Positions 62,997 to 64,000 of a DNA stretch of 64,000 nucleotides are shown in pieces. This stretch comes from Brevibacillus brevis NBRC 100599 (GTDB taxonomy: Bacteria > Bacillota > Bacilli > Brevibacillales > Brevibacillaceae), in the NCBI RefSeq assembly GCF_000010165.1, contig NC_012491.1, forward strand, positions 1,420,001 to 1,484,000, read 5' to 3'. The position numbers and the translations under genes are program-made. The notes under the pieces are model-generated. The model did no database searches. It worked only from the letters and a program-made list of their open reading frames with translations, and was not told the origin of the DNA. The stretch's first letter is position 1; every line of letters begins with the position of its first letter.

Positions 62997-63764
62997 ATGA
63001 AAACCATTCTGGAAGCAATCAACGTGCAAAAAACATTTGGTGCAAAAGGAAATGTGTATACAGCCTTGCAAGATATTAACTTAAAAATACAAGAGGGTGA
63101 ATTTGTCGGAATCATGGGTCCATCCGGAGCCGGCAAATCAACCTTGCTCAATATTTTTTCGACCATCGATATGCCTTCTTCGGGCGAGGTCGTTATTGCT
63201 GATCAAAATATCGTCCACATGAACGAAGAGCAATTATCAGACTTTCGCCGGAATAAACTGGGCTTTATTTTTCAAGATTATAATCTTCTCGATACGTTGA
63301 CTGTCAAAGAAAATATTTTGCTTCCGCTTGCCTTGTCGAAGGTGCCAGCGGCTGAAATCGAAAAGAGAGTCAACGAGATAGCGGACACGTTCGGCATTCG
63401 AGAAATCTTAGACAAATACCCTTACCATATTTCAGGGGGTCAAAAACAACGGACAGCGGCTTCGCGGGCCATCGTGGCAAATCCAAGCCTCATTTTGGCG
63501 GACGAGCCCACAGGTGCGCTTGATTCCAAATCGGCAGCAAGCTTGTTAGCAAGCTTAAGCAGACTCAATGAAACCAATCGATCTACTATTCTGATGGTCA
63601 CGCATGATGCATATGCGGCGAGTTACTGCAACCGGGTTATTTTCATCAAAGATGGTCAGCTCTTTACCGAGTTTTACAAAGAAAAGCAGTCCCGGAAGGA
63701 GTTTTTCCAAAAGATACTGGAAATTCTTGCTTCGCTTGGGGGTGGGTATCATGACGCTCTTTAG
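62997..63764 (+). CDS. ABC transporter ATP-binding protein, BceA/antimicrobial peptide type
   Basis: A 255 aa ATPase with Walker A GPSGAGKST (~41-49), Q loop FQDYNLLDTLTV, signature ISGGQKQR, Walker B LILADEPTGALD and H loop THDA. The MacB-like region with FQDYNLLDTLT is typical of BceA/YxdL-type peptide-detoxification and sensing modules. The start follows AAAGGATAG. The next gene overlaps by 14 bases. A BceRS-type two-component system is not in the window; it may lie downstream. Confidence 0.88.
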   Translation: MKTILEAINVQKTFGAKGNVYTALQDINLKIQEGEFVGIMGPSGAGKSTLLNIFSTIDMPSSGEVVIADQNIVHMNEEQLSDFRRNKLGFIFQDYNLLDTLTVKENILLPLALSKVPAAEIEKRVNEIADTFGIREILDKYPYHISGGQKQRTAASRAIVANPSLILADEPTGALDSKSAASLLASLSRLNETNRSTILMVTHDAYAASYCNRVIFIKDGQLFTEFYKEKQSRKEFFQKILEILASLGGGYHDAL

Positions 63765-64000
63765 CATTGCCAGAAAAAATATCCGAAAAAATTTCACCAA
63801 CTATTTTATCTATTTTGCTTCGATGATTTTTAGTATTGTGATTTACTTCACGTTTGTTTCCTTAAAATATGACGATTCCATTCAGCTGGCCGCCGAAGGG
63901 TCGAATAAAATAAGTTCTGTATTTAGCGGAGCTTCGGTCGTGTTAATGATCTTCGTGGCCATCTTTATCTGGTATTCCAACGCATTCTTTACACGTAAAC
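63751..64000 (+). CDS. ABC transporter permease, BceB-like (3' end outside window)
   Basis: The ATG at 63751 follows GGGGGTGGG and overlaps the ATPase gene by 14 bases. The visible start has the family pattern MTLFSIARKNIRKNFTNYF, a first transmembrane helix, a short polar segment (SLKYDDSIQ), then a second helix beginning VFSGASVVLMIF and IWYSNAFFTR. It is cut by the end of the window after about 83 codons. Confidence 0.85.
   Translation, partial: MTLFSIARKNIRKNFTNYFIYFASMIFSIVIYFTFVSLKYDDSIQLAAEGSNKISSVFSGASVVLMIFVAIFIWYSNAFFTRK

Overview
The window looks like a chromosomal segment of a spore-forming Gram-positive bacterium of the Brevibacillus/Paenibacillaceae type (inference, no 16S is present). 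The backbone follows the Bacillus order accD-accA-pfkA-pyk ... ytvI-citZ-icd-mdh-phoP-phoR ... polA-mutM-coaE ... gapB ... nrdR-dnaB-dnaI. Ribosome binding sites are strong, GTG and TTG starts are frequent, and base composition is moderate except in one AT-rich island.

Layout. 1-5.6 kb: end of an FCD-type GntR regulator, a small protein, acetyl-CoA carboxyltransferase (accD, accA), then phosphofructokinase and pyruvate kinase. 5.6-8.3 kb: adenosylcobalamin-dependent ribonucleotide reductase nrdJ behind two NrdR boxes; the nrdR gene itself lies at 36.9 kb. 8.3-9.3 kb: two tandem copies of a ~505 bp composite palindromic element. 9.4-11.4 kb: thioesterase, fxsA, ytvI. 11.8-15.4 kb: citZ-icd-mdh. 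15.4-15.9 kb: a diverged copy of the palindromic element. 16-21.6 kb: phoP-phoR-phoU, an unusual double P-loop protein and a VanW protein. 21.6-22.6 kb: two more tandem element copies. 22.8-26.7 kb: MarR-controlled efflux operon with two adaptor proteins and a 14-TM MFS pump. 26.8-29.4 kb: EamA transporter with a small membrane protein, cell-wall amidase, polysaccharide deacetylase. 29.6-40 kb: DNA repair, replication and gluconeogenesis genes (polA, mutM, coaE, transglycosylase, gapB, HD-GYP, nrdR, dnaB, dnaI). 40-43.4 kb: DUF218 protein and a secreted protein with ten bacterial Ig-like repeats.

From 43.5 kb the window is accessory. An intact tRNA-Ala(GGC) is followed by a 5.8 kb segment (LysE exporter, PNPOx-like protein, MocR regulator, decayed IS256, AT-rich acyltransferase) that ends in a displaced 3' half of the same tRNA. 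This is the usual scar of integration at a tRNA gene. A second, shorter tRNA 3' remnant lies at 53.65 kb, after a LytS/LytT two-component system and a KgtP-like 2-oxoglutarate permease. The rest holds an ECF S-component, flavodoxin-fold reductase, AraC and TetR regulators, DUF4180, a SUMF1-fold protein, a MarR-MFS pair sharing an operator, a DUF3817-MFS fusion, two small stand-alone domain proteins, and the start of a BceAB-type ABC transporter cut by the window end.

The most novel-looking feature is the palindromic element family: four close copies, one diverged copy and one remnant. Each full copy is two long hairpins inside a terminal inverted repeat, and each cluster starts just downstream of an intrinsic terminator. 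The diverged copy keeps the hairpin pairing with different sequence, which argues for selection on, or copying of, the structure.
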